Below are positions 14,501 through 25,761 of a stretch of DNA of 64,000 bases, piece after piece. The DNA is taken from positions 77,182,215 to 77,246,214 of the forward strand of contig NC_065920.1 of NCBI RefSeq assembly GCF_024586455.1. Direction: 5' to 3'. The stretch comes from Bactrocera neohumeralis (Eukaryota; Arthropoda; Insecta; Diptera; Tephritidae). Under the pieces are notes generated by a model. The model was not told the DNA's origin. It saw only the letters and a program-made list of their open reading frames with translations, and did no database searches. Numbering within the stretch: the stretch's first letter is position 1; every line of letters begins with the position of its first letter. Made by a program: the position numbers and the translations under genes.

Positions 14501-17500
14501 GGAAAGCTCATTTCATGCGCTAACACGTGTTTGATTGATTGTCGTTTCTTTTAAGTCGTTCGTTATAGTTATAGCGTCGCAAACATGGAGCAAAATAAAG
14601 AGAAAATACGGCATATTTTAAAGTACTACTACGATAAAAGCAAAAATGCATCTCAAGCCGCCAATCAAATTTGTGCAGTTTATGGGCCCGACACAGTTTC
14701 CCTTTCCACCGCACAACGATGGTTTCAACGTTTTCGTTCTGGTGTAGAGGTGGTCGAAGATGCGCCACGCTCCGGAAGGCCTATCGTCGAAAATTGCGAT
14801 AAAATCGCTGAATTGGTCGAAAGAGACCGGCATAGTAGCAGCCGTAGCATCGGTCAAAAGCTGGGCATGAGTCATCAAAAATTCATTTCAATTTCAATAA
14901 AAAAAAAATTCATTAAAAATACCGCAAGACTTTTTTGACAACCCATTATAATCTAGGCTGGCAGGTGCATATACATATAATAAACCGATTTTTTATGCAG
15001 AATAGTCTTTCATGATGATTTGCATTTTTTAGAATTATTCATATTAGGGGTTAGAACAGTCTCGAATAGCCTTGGATGTATATTAGTTCTGGTAAAAATA
15101 AATTTATTATTGTTCCCAGGCGTTAGCTTTAGTAATCAGCATCTCGAAATACAACATTAAACAACTAAAATTTAGGACTCTAAATGGCAAAGTGAAAAGA
15201 CACCACATTTAATATTTCATCACCGAAAATGGCGAAAACACAAGTCAGGCGGCTGATAATTTTAATAATTTTTAAGGATCCGATACCGTAACACACAATC
15301 GCATGCAATTTTATTTTGTCGAATTTGCTTTGGTGCTTTGATGTCAAAGATGAACCACGCCGTGGAAGCCCATTTGTCGAAAATAATGATAAAATAATAG
15401 TCGAGTTCGACCATTAAGTCCATGAGCTAAATATAGTTCAAAATAACCTATGGGACCATTTACTATTACTAATATAACACAAAATATCTCCTTGACCGTA
15501 TATCTATCGCTGTTGAAGCTTCAAACAGTAGTGGTCGAATTTCCGAGAGCTGGCGGAAACTCTCCTGAAACCGTAAGCTCATTCGGCCAAACTCTTTATT
15601 CGAACGCGTACCGCCAACAGTTCGATCGTCTGAAGCAATCGGGCAGAAGCGGCCGGGCTACATCGTTAGTGAGTCGCCAGAAGGTCCGTGGCTTCATTGG
15701 GAGATACTTTTGCATCGACCTTATAGCTCGGACCTGGCATCAAGTGATTACTACCTATTGCTGACTATGGGGAATGATTTTGTTGTTGAAAAAATTCGTC
15801 TCAAGAGAAGCTCGTGGAAGTCGAGTGACAGAGTATTTTGCGACTATGGATGAGGGGTTTCTATGCGAGAGGTATTACGAAATTATCCTCAAAGTGACAA
15901 CAAGTTATCGAAAAAAGTGCAAATTTCACCTAAAAAAGATATTGGTAGTCGAAAAAGTCTTTTCATATTTTCTCAATAGATGTCGTTGCAGACGTATACC
16001 TCCAGTGTTACCCATCACATTGTGTCTTACCATATAGTGTTGGAAAAGTGAGATTTTAAGCTTCATTTAACCAAAAATAGAACAAAAAATAAATTTGGGG
16101 AAGTTGAAAAAAAGTTACAGCTGTTCAAAAATGAGCAAACATAATGAAAAATTCGACACAAGCCACAATTTGTGAAGTTTTTGAAGACGATGCTGTATCA
16201 GTTCGTGTAGCACAACAATAGTTCGCTAGCATCCATTCTGGGGATGGCCAGGATTGATGACTCGAAAGGTTATGCTGAGTGTTTGGTGGGATTGGAAAGG
16301 AATAATCCACTAGAAGCTGCTCCAGTCTGGTCGAACGATTGATTCTACATTTTATTGTCAAGAACTGATGAAATTGAAGCAAGCAATCGAAAAAAACGGA
16401 CATAACTGATCAACAGAAAGGACAACGTCTTCGATCAGGACAACGCTGGACCACACACATTTTTGATGAATCCGCAAAAGCTGGGAGAGCTTGACTGGAA
16501 AGTTTTGATGCATACACCATATAGCCCTGACCTTCCACCATCGGACTACCATTTGTTTCGGTCAATGCAGAACTCCCTTAATGGAGTAAAGTTGGTTTCA
16601 AGAGAAGCTTGTGAAAATTTCTTGTCGCAGTTTTTCGCCGAGAAATCAAAAAAGTTTTACACTGATGGAATAGTGTCTCTAGCGAAAAAATTGTCCACCA
16701 AAGTGGTACATAATTGGTGATTAAAGTTCATTATGAATATAAAAAAAGTTGAAATTTGATTAAAAATACGAAAAGATTTTTTCGACTACCATATAATTCT
16801 AGGTTAAACGTCCAATTTAATGCAAAAATAATGAATTTCGTTTACAAAGCCCAATATACAATCTACGCTGGTTGTTTTGGATGAGAACAATAATAAGCAC
16901 TGGTCATACTACCTAACTTTAGATGGAAGCTTTAGAAAAGAGGGCATAACTCCAGCTTTGACGAGCTTTAACAAGCATTCGTAGGACGATAGTTTTGTAA
17001 GGCCTTCAAATATTTTCATGGCAATCTTAAGTATTATTTATGCTTTATAAAAGCTTCGGTCGCTATTTATTGAGTTATTGGTCGTATTTTGTCTACGAAA
17101 TCTCAATAAGCAAAAATACTGCAGAAGTAAAACATAACTAAAACTAATTAGTGAATGAGGGACAAAACATATAATTCGAGCTATGAGAAAGCGGGAAAAC
17201 TTTTCATAAAATTAAAACTAACTAACAATGTATCAAAACAATTTAACCTCAAATAAAACAAAATTTTTAAATAACTTTTACTAACACTTCCAACTCTGCT
17301 TACACAAATATTTTACACAACCATAAAAATAGTACCATGTCCTGATGGCCGAAGCGCTCATGTCACATTATCCAATCAACTTCGTAACGAATCGTTTCAC
17401 TCACCGCACTAAATCAAAAATTCACGGTGTCATACAATTGGTGGGCGGTGCGATGGCTTTGCTGGGCTCCATTGGTAAAATCTCGCAGAAGGAAGTGCAC

Positions 17501-20500
17501 TTCACCACGTGGCATGGCAAAATAGGTAAGAGTCAAGGTTGCAAGTAATAAGCGACCAACACACGCTCCCACGCTCCCACACACACACACATACACAAAA
17601 TATCTGCTCAATATCGCCACAGAGAAGTAAGAATTCCGCAAATCCTTTGCAATTTCCAGGTCTTGCTGCCACATTGCTCTGCTTCATGAATCTTATTGGC
17701 GGCACCGTCACCTATTTTCAACCAAAGTTCATACAAAAATCGCACCCACCGGCAGTGCTGAAATTCAGACACAATTTATCTGGTATGGTCGCCTTTACGC
17801 TGGGCATGTTGGCCATCTTCCTCGGCTACCGCACTAAGTTCACCTATAAATATATGGATCCGGAATTTATTGTAGTCTTAAGTTTGGCCACGGTTTTGGT
17901 GTATATCTTCACAATGATTGCGCCGATGCGTTCATTTTTAGGTAAACTTAAATATCGGAAGCAACAATAACAAGTATTTACGTGCTTGTACTCAGTATGT
18001 TTAACTCATAGTTTATTTGACGGTAATTAGTAAATTAATTAAAAAAAGTAAGAAAGTTGTTCTTTAATTTATTTTAGTTTGTTATTTAGCATTGTCAACA
18101 ACTATATAATTATGTTAAAGTTATTGTTTATTAATAAACGCTTATATTTAATGATAGCCTTGGTCGAAAGTCTTTATATTAATGCTGCATGAGGAGAGTG
18201 TGAAGAATTGCGCTCTAAGGCCTCAGGAAGTCTGGTATATGAAGGAGTTCGAACAAGAACACGCCGAAATTGAAATTTCTTTTAACTGGATGCCTGAAAA
18301 CTTGGATCACTGGGCGCACGCGCTATTCCTGGCGGCGTTTTCTATACTCACATACCGACGAAGAGGCCCGTATGCTCCCAGTTAAGGAGCAAAATGAACT
18401 ATAACACTGGCCACCTCCTTGCATGCCCTGCTAAGTCATCTGACACCCTTCTCCATTCGGTCCGACCGCGTCGAAACAGCACGGGCCTACCGGTGGATGA
18501 CGTCGACGACAACTTATCTAATTCTTACCATCCAAACGGGGATTAGGTACTCGTTTCAATAACAAGTGATGCAGTGAGCTTTTCACGTATGGGTCAAAGG
18601 GGGTCTTTTCTGTAATGAGCTCTCCGTCAATCTTAGTGAGCATACATGCGGTTAGGCTAAAAATATTGATGAACACTAGTTGTGAAAGTTGTATGGAGGG
18701 GGCTGAGATGAAAACATCTTGGCCTTTTTCATATATTCCATAATCTTTGCCTGACTGAGGTTGAAACTTGTCGGCAGTCTTACCTTCGGCGAACCAGAAG
18801 ATTTTGTGGGAACTAACATTAGCCATCCCAACAAATTTTGTGATAGGCTTAAAGCGCTTTGTCGATTTATAAGTTTTATTATCTAAAGGGGTTTTCAATA
18901 GATTTCAATAGGTACGCTATAAAAGTAGACCGATCGGGACAACAAATGACGCCATATTTTTTCCTGCTCCTTTGACGTTTCTTTTCAGTAAGGTTCGCCA
19001 TTTTATCATGGAAAGATGTATGATCAAACAACGAGTAGAAATTATTAAAATTTACTACCGAAATTCAGAATCCAATTTATGGTCGTCATAATCATCCTAT
19101 GAAATTTACAATTGTGGTTCTGGTTGAAAAATTTGAATCCGCAGGCACAGTACAAAATTATTACCGTGCCAGTGAGACAAAGAAGTGCCCGTAGTGTGGA
19201 GAATATTGCTTCCGCTAGCACATCAATTGAGGAAGACACAAATCCGTCTCTCACACGTCGTTCTCAAGCATTGGTCATCTCTGCGACGTCGTTGTGGCTG
19301 AGCAACAACTTGAAAATGATCCGGGTAATCATCTTCAGCGATGAGGCTCATTTCTGGCTGAATGGCTTGGACAATATGCAAAATATGTGTTATTGGTCAG
19401 CTAGCAATCCACATGTACTCCATGAGTTCCCATTACGGTTTAACGGTTTGGTGCGGCTTATGGGCCGGCAGCGTAATTGAGCCGTACTTCTTCCGTGATG
19501 ATCAAGACCGGCACGTTACTGTGATTGGGAATTGCTCCCGCTCAATGATAACCGAATATTTTTGGCCAGAATTGGATGATATGGAATTGGACAATATGTG
19601 GTTTCATCAAAGTGGCGCAACACAGCGATTGTCCCAAACGATTTATTGAAAACCAAGTTTGGTGAACGTGTTATCTCACGAAATGGCCCAGTCGATTGGC
19701 AGCCTCGGTCGTGCGATTTGACGCCGTTAGACTACTTCTTGTGAGGCTACGTCCAGTCTATGATCCATGCCAACAAGCCGGCAACTATTGATGAACTTTG
19801 TCCTATGTAGAACGTGAAATTACAGGAGTATCGGCCGATTTATGCTTGAAATCCGCCGAAAGTTGGGTTCCGGATCTGGACTTCTGCAGGCGTGACCGTG
19901 GTGGCCATACATATATTTTACTTTCCCAGGAAATAAGAATTAATCATTGATATTCCAAACCGCTTTTGTCTTATTAAAAAAAAACTTTTGTTGCGCTCTT
20001 ATTGAAAAACCCGTTATTATATGGGAGTTTTAGATACAACACGGACCGAAGTTCTAAGCTGTCCGAGTGAGACCCTTGTTAGGATCGATCAGGTCAGTTC
20101 GAAGGAAAAGATTTTTGATAACTTCAATTCGCCATCGACTTTTTTTAAGAAGCCTCCATTTTGTCAAGAATCAAAATTTTGATTGGTCTATCGATCATAT
20201 CTTGTTGTTGTTGTTGTAGCGGCAGAAACCGAACAAAATTATACAAATAAATTTCGAGAAAGAGAAAAACATCAAAAAGAAATCAGAAAAAATATTTTTT
20301 TACAATAATTATCTCTTACAAACTGAAACTATCTTAAATTAATGTAGTGCTGGTAAAAGTTTCCACGAAGGTGAAGGAACTCTTCATTACAAACACATAC
20401 TTTGTCGAAATCACCGCTAAGAAAAACTTGGCCTACCTCCAGGCAGACTTGTCAAATAAATATTACTTGCAAACGATAAAAACGATCGCTGCACTTTCCC

Positions 20501-23500
20501 TATGCACACATACCCCTTTCATTTGAAATTATCTGCGACAAACTAGTACAAACGCATATAAAATGCACATATTTCATATAATTATATGTTACATACCATT
20601 ACATTTCCTTCAAAGCAGGCAGGAAACGCCTGAATGTAGGCATAGACAATGAACTCTTGCAGAGCAATACAAGGCTTCCGCTCAACGGACCGTTATGCAT
20701 ATACATATATGAATTCAATGATATAACTATTGTATAAAAAACTAACTGTAAAATAACGAATTGAACAGTGTGTGTGTGTGCAGAAAATGTTAAAAAAAAG
20801 CAAAGCGCCGTAACTGATGCAGCACTTTCGGGTTAAAAAGCTGTCTGCTGCATGATTTGAGGCGTAAACAAGCAGCTTGAAGCGAAATCTGTATAAAGAA
20901 TCACACACATTCATATGAAAATATAGCAATATATAGAGCATTTCTAAGTGCAAAATTAAAGCGCAGTTTTATTGCATATTTTGCGGCATTTTCGGCATAA
21001 AATGCGCTGTGTGTGCACACAAGTTGGCATTTGTGGCCGCGGAGTGGCCAGAAAGGGAGTGGCGAGCGGGGTCATGGCATGCCAAATAAATGGGCTTTAA
21101 GTGCCAAACTAACTTCTTCATATAATGCAGTTTCGTTTTTGCCGCGTGCACATAAACGAGATAACTGTACATTTTTTTACGATTTTTAAGGCAAATCCCG
21201 ACTGTGTTATAAAAAATTGCGCAATATATTAAAGCATGTATCTGAAAAGTATGTTCATTTGGACTAAAAATCTACCAACAAATATTTATGACAAGCTTGC
21301 TTAAGTTAGGGTATGAAGGCTCGACCCAAACTGAAAAAGAGGAATCTGTATTAGAAAACACTTTTCGCAACAATACTATTGATCAACTCAACCAGTTTGT
21401 GATAACATTAAATTTCGTCTGAGCATCGATTCTTAAATTATGAAGGCCCATCATCAATTGGGCGGAGTAAAAAATCTTGATTAACTGCCACAATCCGCAA
21501 ATGAAATGAAAAGCAAAAAATGTATACAAGTTGTGCCAACATTACTGATTGCAGCATGCATACTGCACGAAATGCATTTACAAATCTACAATGGAAGGCC
21601 TTGAGCGCAACTCAGCGGCCTTGCACGGTTGCCTACAGCAGTGACTATGCATTCACGCCAAGAAGTATGCTACGCCCCACACACAATTACTCTGAACAAT
21701 GAATGGCCAACAAATGGGATGTTAATAAAGGCTAATACCAGCTTAATGTTTTCAATTAAGAATTAAAATATTATCTTATTACATCATTCAGCATGTTCTG
21801 CCGCTAAGGAGTGCATTAAGCGGTCGATTTGAGCCTTAAACTTCACTTTTATCATGAGGCTACCACAAAAAAATCACACACATACATTAGTATATGAAAA
21901 TACACGCGTTTTTGTAGATAGTAATCAAAATAAATGCAAACAATTTCACATACACACACACAAGCACGGGTGCTTTGCCGAGAGTGCTTTGCTTTGGTCG
22001 TGCCTTCAATCGAACACAAATGGGTAGGCAGGGCAGCCACCGCACAGCAGGCGACCAAACAATAACCTAGCGCACTAATTGCCAACTATGTAGGTGCATA
22101 TATCCAACACCGTTAGGCGGACAAGTGGCGCTCGATTGCATGTCTGCCGCTACACAAAGCACTTACATTTATTACCGTTATGTGTGACATATTATTTTAT
22201 ACATTTTATTTAATTTACCACTAAGTGCAACGTTCATGTATCGGAAAGGGCCGTCGGAAAAGCAATAAAGTTCCCATTTTATAGGAAGCACGCTATAATT
22301 AATATTTATTACGTTGAGGAATTGGTATGTTATTTGCAAAATGTTTTACTAATCAAAACTAATGTTTATGGGAGTAGCGATAGCGAACAAATTGCTCGGA
22401 GATTAAAGGGCTACATTTTACAATAATCGATGCCTAATTTCGTGTGGTTACCTTGCCATGTAGCAACTTATTTGTATGGCAGTTATATGCTATAGTGGTC
22501 CGATTTGAAAAATTTGTTCAGAAATTGTACCGTTACTTTAGATAATAGTTCACCTCAAAATTCGTAACGATTTATTGTCAAATAAAAAAGCTTTCCTTAG
22601 AAAGACTTGATTTTGATCGTTCATTTTGTATGGCAGCTATATGCTACAATGGTCCTATCTGAATAATTTCTTCACAGATTTCATCGTTTCTTTAGATAAT
22701 AAGTTGTGCCAAATTTCGTGAAGATATATTATCAAATAAAAAACTCTCCATACAAAGACTTGATTTGAGCTGAGGTACCAACCCGCGTATATACAAGAAA
22801 ACAAACATGTCTACCAAAAATCGACTCAGGTCGTCATTCTGATCATTTATATATAAACTTCATAGGATCTTCTGAGTGTTAGAAACTTCATGGCTAACTG
22901 AGCATATATTAAGGGTATAGAAAGTAAATTTATACAGCTTAGCCTTATCCGTCAGTTAAAGCCTTTTTAAAATGTGGATAACTCAAATTCGAGTAGACAG
23001 TAGAATTAAAGGAGTCTAAACTTAAATTCCGGTAGCTGACAAGACATTGATATGCACACAATGTTGTACTATTTGACCCAGTTATAAGTAAAATAATTTA
23101 CTTATTTTACATTACATCTTTTAGGCGCACTTTCTGAAAAAACAAATATGTATTTTATTTATTTACGAGTACACTTTCGAACAGATTCCGACCTAAATTT
23201 GGCTTTGGAATAATTAAAACATAAATATTGACCTACGACATGCTTTCTGTAATAATATTACTAATTTATTTATAAACAACATGTAATGTATATATGTATG
23301 TTGTACATATGTGCATTTCTGAATGGATCGAACTGTCATAACTAATCAAAATATGTGCACAGCAAAAGTCCTAACCGGAACACACAAAGAGCTAGTTTGT
23401 TAACTGACCAGCTAAATTATTAACGTTACGACGATACTAAGGATACAAATGTCCAGGTGCAAGACAAGCGCCAGATGTGCCCATACGAGTCTACAAAAGA

Positions 23501-24153
23501 AATGGCTGTTGCAACACACATAGTTATCTGCTTACATGTACGAATACATACATATGTACGTATGAACATACTCATACGCATATAGTAGGTAAGTTTGTGT
23601 GTCACGGAGTTTCGGTGGTGAAGTGTTAATGTGTCTCATAGAAAAAGGTAATACATCAAAAACTAAATTTCTGCGAGTGTGGGGACTTGAACTTAATACA
23701 AGTAAGTGTAATTATTAATAGAGCCAGTGCACTTATACTATATCTACATCCATACATAGCTATCTGTGTGTTCATCTCAAGCATTACAATTTGAAAATCG
23801 TTGCATAAAATCATTTCGAAGTGCAACAATGCATTATCAAGTCCCAAATGAAGGCGTAAAAGCTCTTCGTGTGTAAACAAGTGCAGTGGCTGGCTGGCTG
23901 TAGCCTGAATAATGGCAGTTGGGGCAGGAAGGCGTGATTTATCGATTTCTCCAGTTACGAGCACACGCTGCCATACTCATAACCAAATGATTACGCATTG
24001 CGGAGTTCATATAAAGGAATTTTCCACATAAAAGCTGAGCAATTAAATTCGTTCCTTTTGCTTTATACTAATAAGCTAAGTAAGCGCTTCCTCAGGTAAT
24101 TTATAGTACTCACCGGTGGCGAAAACAACATTGAATGGTATCTTTTTGGCCAT
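6603..24153 (-). CDS. Cep104: Centrosomal protein Cep104, 8 exons
   Basis: Microtubule plus-end and cilium-tip protein. Exons (minus): 24153-24114, 11216-11049, 10974-9798, 8843-8729, 8652-7412, 7135-6990, 6917-6816 and 6742-6603. All phases join, giving about 1042 residues (human CEP104 is 925). Order of parts: N-terminal jelly-roll domain, residues 1-170 (MAKKIPFNVV, then HGPTVHGWRS and ILAHQ, as in human); acidic/Ala-rich linker; coiled coil, about 220-310 (RFEYARKLK, RLGRYALAKR); Ser-rich basic linker; TOG domain, about 480-750, with the hallmark LPPDDDITRRN near its end; Gly/Ser low-complexity linker, about 780-910; C-terminal Cys/His zinc-finger block, 914-1042 (CPFCDWC, CPQC, CERC, CPLCHDD). 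Exon 1 is only 40 bases and lies 12.9 kb from exon 2. I assign it by sequence match and phase. The exon 4 acceptor has an in-frame alternative 24 bases upstream. Confidence 0.93.
11492..11532. repeat. (AT)n microsatellite
   Basis: About 13 consecutive AT units, followed by ATACATATATATGTATAT, within Cep104 intron 1. Confidence 0.9.
12490..12640 (+). repeat. Dispersed repeat fragment (core family)
   Basis: It contains CGGCAGCTATATACTATAGT followed by a CGATCTGA-like stretch, a diverged copy of the core seen near 2075, 22500, 54400 and 57560. It leads straight into a degenerate mariner fragment. Confidence 0.5.
12640..13165 (+). mobile_element. Degenerate mariner-type transposon fragment
   Basis: Broken translations match both ends of a mariner transposase. 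Near 12760-12920 reads ENIKKVKDIVLENRQASVRE, the second helix-turn-helix. Near 13030-13110 reads a typical C-terminus, SGGDYFEGDKINIYE then stop. The catalytic middle is missing and the frame shifts several times, so it cannot code for transposase. No intact inverted repeats were found. Confidence 0.7.
13690..17970 (+). CDS. Cytochrome b561-domain transmembrane reductase (CYB561D2-like), 3 exons, nested in Cep104
   Basis: Probable six-helix, two-haem b561 protein that moves electrons across a membrane, usually from ascorbate to ferric iron or oxidised ascorbate. Exons: 13690-13902, 17333-17525 and 17660-17970. They are in phase, with GTATGT and GTAAGA donors, and give 238 residues (human CYB561D2 has 222). 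The four haem-ligand histidines can be placed by alignment: His64 (MHAFL), His102 (KIHGVIQL), His132 (TWHGKIG) and His173 (RHNLSG). The spacing matches the human family. There is no signal peptide; helices start near residue 37. A poly(A) signal AATAAA lies at 18133. It sits on the opposite strand inside Cep104 intron 1. The 3.4 kb first intron is full of mariner debris. Exact orthology within the b561 family is not settled, so no symbol is given. Confidence 0.9.
14037..14178. mobile_element. MITE-like inverted repeat
   Basis: CTAAGCGCCGTTTTCTCAAT at the left end is matched on the other strand at the right end by CTTAGAACCGTTTTCACAAT. The imperfect terminal repeats are about 28 bases, enclosing a roughly 140-base unit without coding capacity. 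Inner GTTAACTGACAGTT-like stretches extend the pairing. Superfamily not determined. Confidence 0.5.
14403..14945 (+). mobile_element. Internally deleted mariner element with intact terminal repeats
   Basis: Terminal inverted repeats GGTTGTCAAAAAAGTCTTGC plus GGTATTTTT are almost perfect at 14405 and 14941. Between them the ORF starting at 14585 encodes the N-terminal DNA-binding part of a mariner transposase (MEQNKEKIRHILKYYYDKSK, AQRWFQRFRSG, PRSGRP). At about residue 100 it jumps directly to the extreme C-terminus and a stop. The catalytic domain is deleted, so this is a non-autonomous copy of about 540 bases that a full-length relative could still move. Confidence 0.88.
15180..15942 (+). 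mobile_element. Decayed mariner transposon
   Basis: Fragments appear in order. A helix-turn-helix remnant lies at 15195-15400, with a mutated PRRGSPFVEN equivalent of PRSGRP. Next is LYSNAYRQQFDRLKQ at about 15590. A SREARGSRVTEYFATMDEGF block near 15800 corresponds to the mariner C-terminal region. Frameshifts and stops lie throughout. It abuts the next element. Confidence 0.65.
15943..16791 (+). mobile_element. Mariner element, degenerate, with recognisable terminal repeats
   Basis: The left terminus TGGTAGTCGAAAAAGTCTTT is mirrored at 16791 by TGGTAGTCGAAAAAATCTTT on the other strand, giving an 849-base unit. The right half encodes a mariner C-terminus from 16430: DQDNAGPHT with the second catalytic Asp, then YSPDLPPSDYHLF with the third, then SREACENFL. 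The left half is a stop-riddled helix-turn-helix. Most of the catalytic N-terminal part is missing, so the element is inactive. Confidence 0.8.
16800..17332. other. Intronic sequence, nothing recognised
   Basis: Remainder of the b561 gene's first intron. It ends in an A-rich stretch and the acceptor ATAAAAATAG directly before the exon at 17333. No ORF, repeat pair or RNA gene is evident. Confidence 0.5.
18415..18545 (+). mobile_element. 3' terminal fragment of a jockey-type LINE
   Basis: Frameshifted translation resembles the reverse-transcriptase C-terminal tail: CPAKSS, then LPVDDVDDNLSNSYHPNGD and stop. It runs into a GGGGATTAGGTACTCGTTTC terminus. The same terminus, GGGGATTAGGTACCCGTTAC, occurs at about 44010 (minus strand) and about 53960. 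Only the 3' end is present, as expected for a 5'-truncated LINE copy. Confidence 0.55.
18886..20014 (+). mobile_element. IS630/Tc1/mariner-superfamily transposon, inactivated
   Basis: Ends AAGGGGTTTTCAATA (left) and, on the other strand, ACGGGTTTTTCAATA (right), each next to a TA, define about 1.13 kb. The broken transposase keeps IIFSDEAHFWLNG with the first catalytic Asp, WCGLWAGSVIEPYFF and PRSCDLTPLDYFL with the third. The second is lost: the expected QDGAT reads QSGAT near 19615. Stop codons and a frame change separate the blocks, so no functional enzyme can be made. Confidence 0.8.
20015..22470. other. Cep104 intron 1 interior, no gene seen
   Basis: A stretch near 20140-20185 (CTCCATTTTGTCAAGAATC) recurs at about 52075 as CTCCATTTTGTCAAAAATC, so it belongs to an unidentified dispersed repeat. 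A TTGTTGTTGTTGTAGCGGCA microsatellite-like stretch lies near 20203. The rest is unique-looking and without coding signal. Confidence 0.45.
22470..22790 (-). repeat. Dispersed repeat, two core units in a row
   Basis: TGTATGGCAGTTATATGCTA near 22483 and TGTATGGCAGCTATATGCTA near 22627 start two similar units of about 145 bases. Each is followed by a GTCCGAT/GTCCTAT motif, a TTTAGATAAT stretch and TCAAATAAAAAACT-like sequence. Orientation is opposite to the copy in the EPT1 intron. Confidence 0.7.
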
Positions 24154-24919
24154 TTTCGTCGCTCAGCAAAATTTCTCAATGAAAGATGCTTAAATGGGTA
24201 GGAATTTTAATTATATTTATTAGTTGAAGGTTGCTATTTATGTGTTCCACTTTTTTAAATGCACTTTTTTTATTGCTGAACTATTTGTTCACATATTTGC
24301 TATGTATTTTAAATTTTGTTGTTATTTTTTAGAGATATTTTAAAGCCTTGTGCTGGAATTTCACCGTGCACCCATTTAAGTACACTTTTCCACTAATTTC
24401 GACTGTTCCGAAGGTATTAATACGTATCCGTTCCGAATGCAACTACCAGTTTGTGTCCGTCCAACTGTTAATATTCCTTTACCGTCAAAAAGCACCCATG
24501 ACATTCGCGTAACAACAAAATTAACGCATGCGTGGTTTGCGTCATGTCACAAACAGCTGCTTTTGTTTACGTTGGCGGTGTTTTGCTATATTGTATTGCA
24601 TTGGGGTGTGTTTGTGTAAACGCACATACGAATGAGCCTCGTTCATAGTGATACTTCTATTATAATGAACTTAAGATTTAAATTTATAAGTTAGCACTTA
24701 TTTCAGATCAGCAATTACTTTCTATTATTATAATATTTATTTCACAAATCGTGCTATTTAATTCAAGTTAAATGTTTACACGAGAATCGCTTGTGCTGGC
24801 AACGCCACCCAGTTGTCATTCACAGAACACGTCAGCCGGTGGAGTAGTTCACCTTTAATTCCATTTACTGAGCATCAAAATATTATCAATATTAATTATA
24901 ATATAACTACTGATTTATT
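24154..24919. promoter_or_regulatory. Divergent Cep104/Dpm1 intergenic region
   Basis: The 766 bases separate the Cep104 start codon (minus strand) from the Dpm1 start codon (plus strand). Both genes are broadly expressed types, and the arrangement suggests a shared head-to-head promoter region. No TATA box or other core element could be placed with confidence. Confidence 0.5.
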
Positions 24920-25761
24920 ATGTCTACAAGTGCACATAAATACAGCATATTGCTTCCTACATACAATGAGAAAGAAAACTTGCCAATTATCATATGGCTA
25001 ATTGTGAAATATCTAAGTGAAAGGTAAGTGCTGCATAATGTAAACATTAAAAAGTTATACATTTGGATTGCTTCCTTCCAGTGGCCATAAATACGAAATT
25101 ATTATAATCGATGATGGCAGTCCTGATGGCACTTTAGATGTTGCTAAAGATTTGCAGAAAATCTATGGTGAAGAAACCATAGTGCTTCGACCGCGCGGGT
25201 CTAAACTGGGACTTGGTACTGCATATATACACGGCATAAAACATGCTACAGGTGATTTTATTATCATAATGGATGCAGACTTAAGTCATCATGTGAGTAT
25301 TGCGATTTTGCAAAAATTAATTCAGTCGTAGACTAATTTCTCATCTACAGCCTAAATTCATTCCAAAGTTCATTGAACTACAAGCGAAAGAAGACTACGA
25401 CATAGTATCTGGCACAAGGTACAGCGGCGATGGCGGTGTTTTTGGATGGGATTTCAAACGCAAGCTAATTTCGCGTGGTGCTAATTTTCTTTCGCAAATT
25501 TTACTGCGCCCGAATGCTTCAGATCTAACAGGGTCTTTTCGTTTATACAAAAAGAATGTGCTTGAGAAATGCATTGCCAGTTGTGTTTCAAAAGGATACG
25601 TTTTCCAAATGGAAATGCTAGTGCGCGCTCGTCAGCACGGTTACAGCATTGGAGAAGTGCCAATAACGTTCGTGGATCGTTTGTATGGTTCTTCGAAATT
25701 AGGTGGCACAGAAATTATACAATTTGCCAAAAATTTATTGTACTTATTTGCGACTACGTGA
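24920..25761 (+). CDS. Dpm1: Dolichol-phosphate mannosyltransferase catalytic subunit, 3 exons
   Basis: Makes dolichol-phosphate-mannose from GDP-mannose on the cytosolic face of the ER, the mannose donor for N-glycans, GPI anchors and O-mannosylation. Exons: 24920-25023, 25082-25292 and 25351-25761. Phases join, giving 241 residues (human DPM1 260). It is a GT-A fold glycosyltransferase of family 2: YSILLPTYNEKENLP at the N-terminus, the nucleotide-binding DDGSPDGT at residues 45-52, and the metal-binding Asp99-Ala-Asp101 within MDADLSHH. The conserved SDLTGSFRLYKK and the basic FVDRLYGSSKLGG near the end are present. There is no transmembrane helix, as in animal DPM1, so it would need DPM2/DPM3 for membrane anchoring. 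AATAAA poly(A) signal near 25811. Confidence 0.97.

Larger units (their letters stand above)
11217..24113 (-). other. Cep104 intron 1, 12.9 kb, host of a nested gene
   Basis: The donor at 24113 reads GTGAGT and the acceptor before 11216 reads TTTAG. The intron contains an (AT)n tract, a complete opposite-strand cytochrome b561-type gene, mariner remnants at 12.6-13.2 kb and 14.4-16.8 kb, an IS630-type element at 18.9-20.0 kb and a dispersed repeat at 22.5-22.8 kb. The 20.0-22.4 kb and 22.8-24.1 kb parts show no gene or recognised element. Confidence 0.8.

Noticed and set aside
23656..23964. 102-residue minus-strand frame in Cep104 intron 1
   Set aside because: No recognisable domain, mixed composition, no splice or start context; probably chance.
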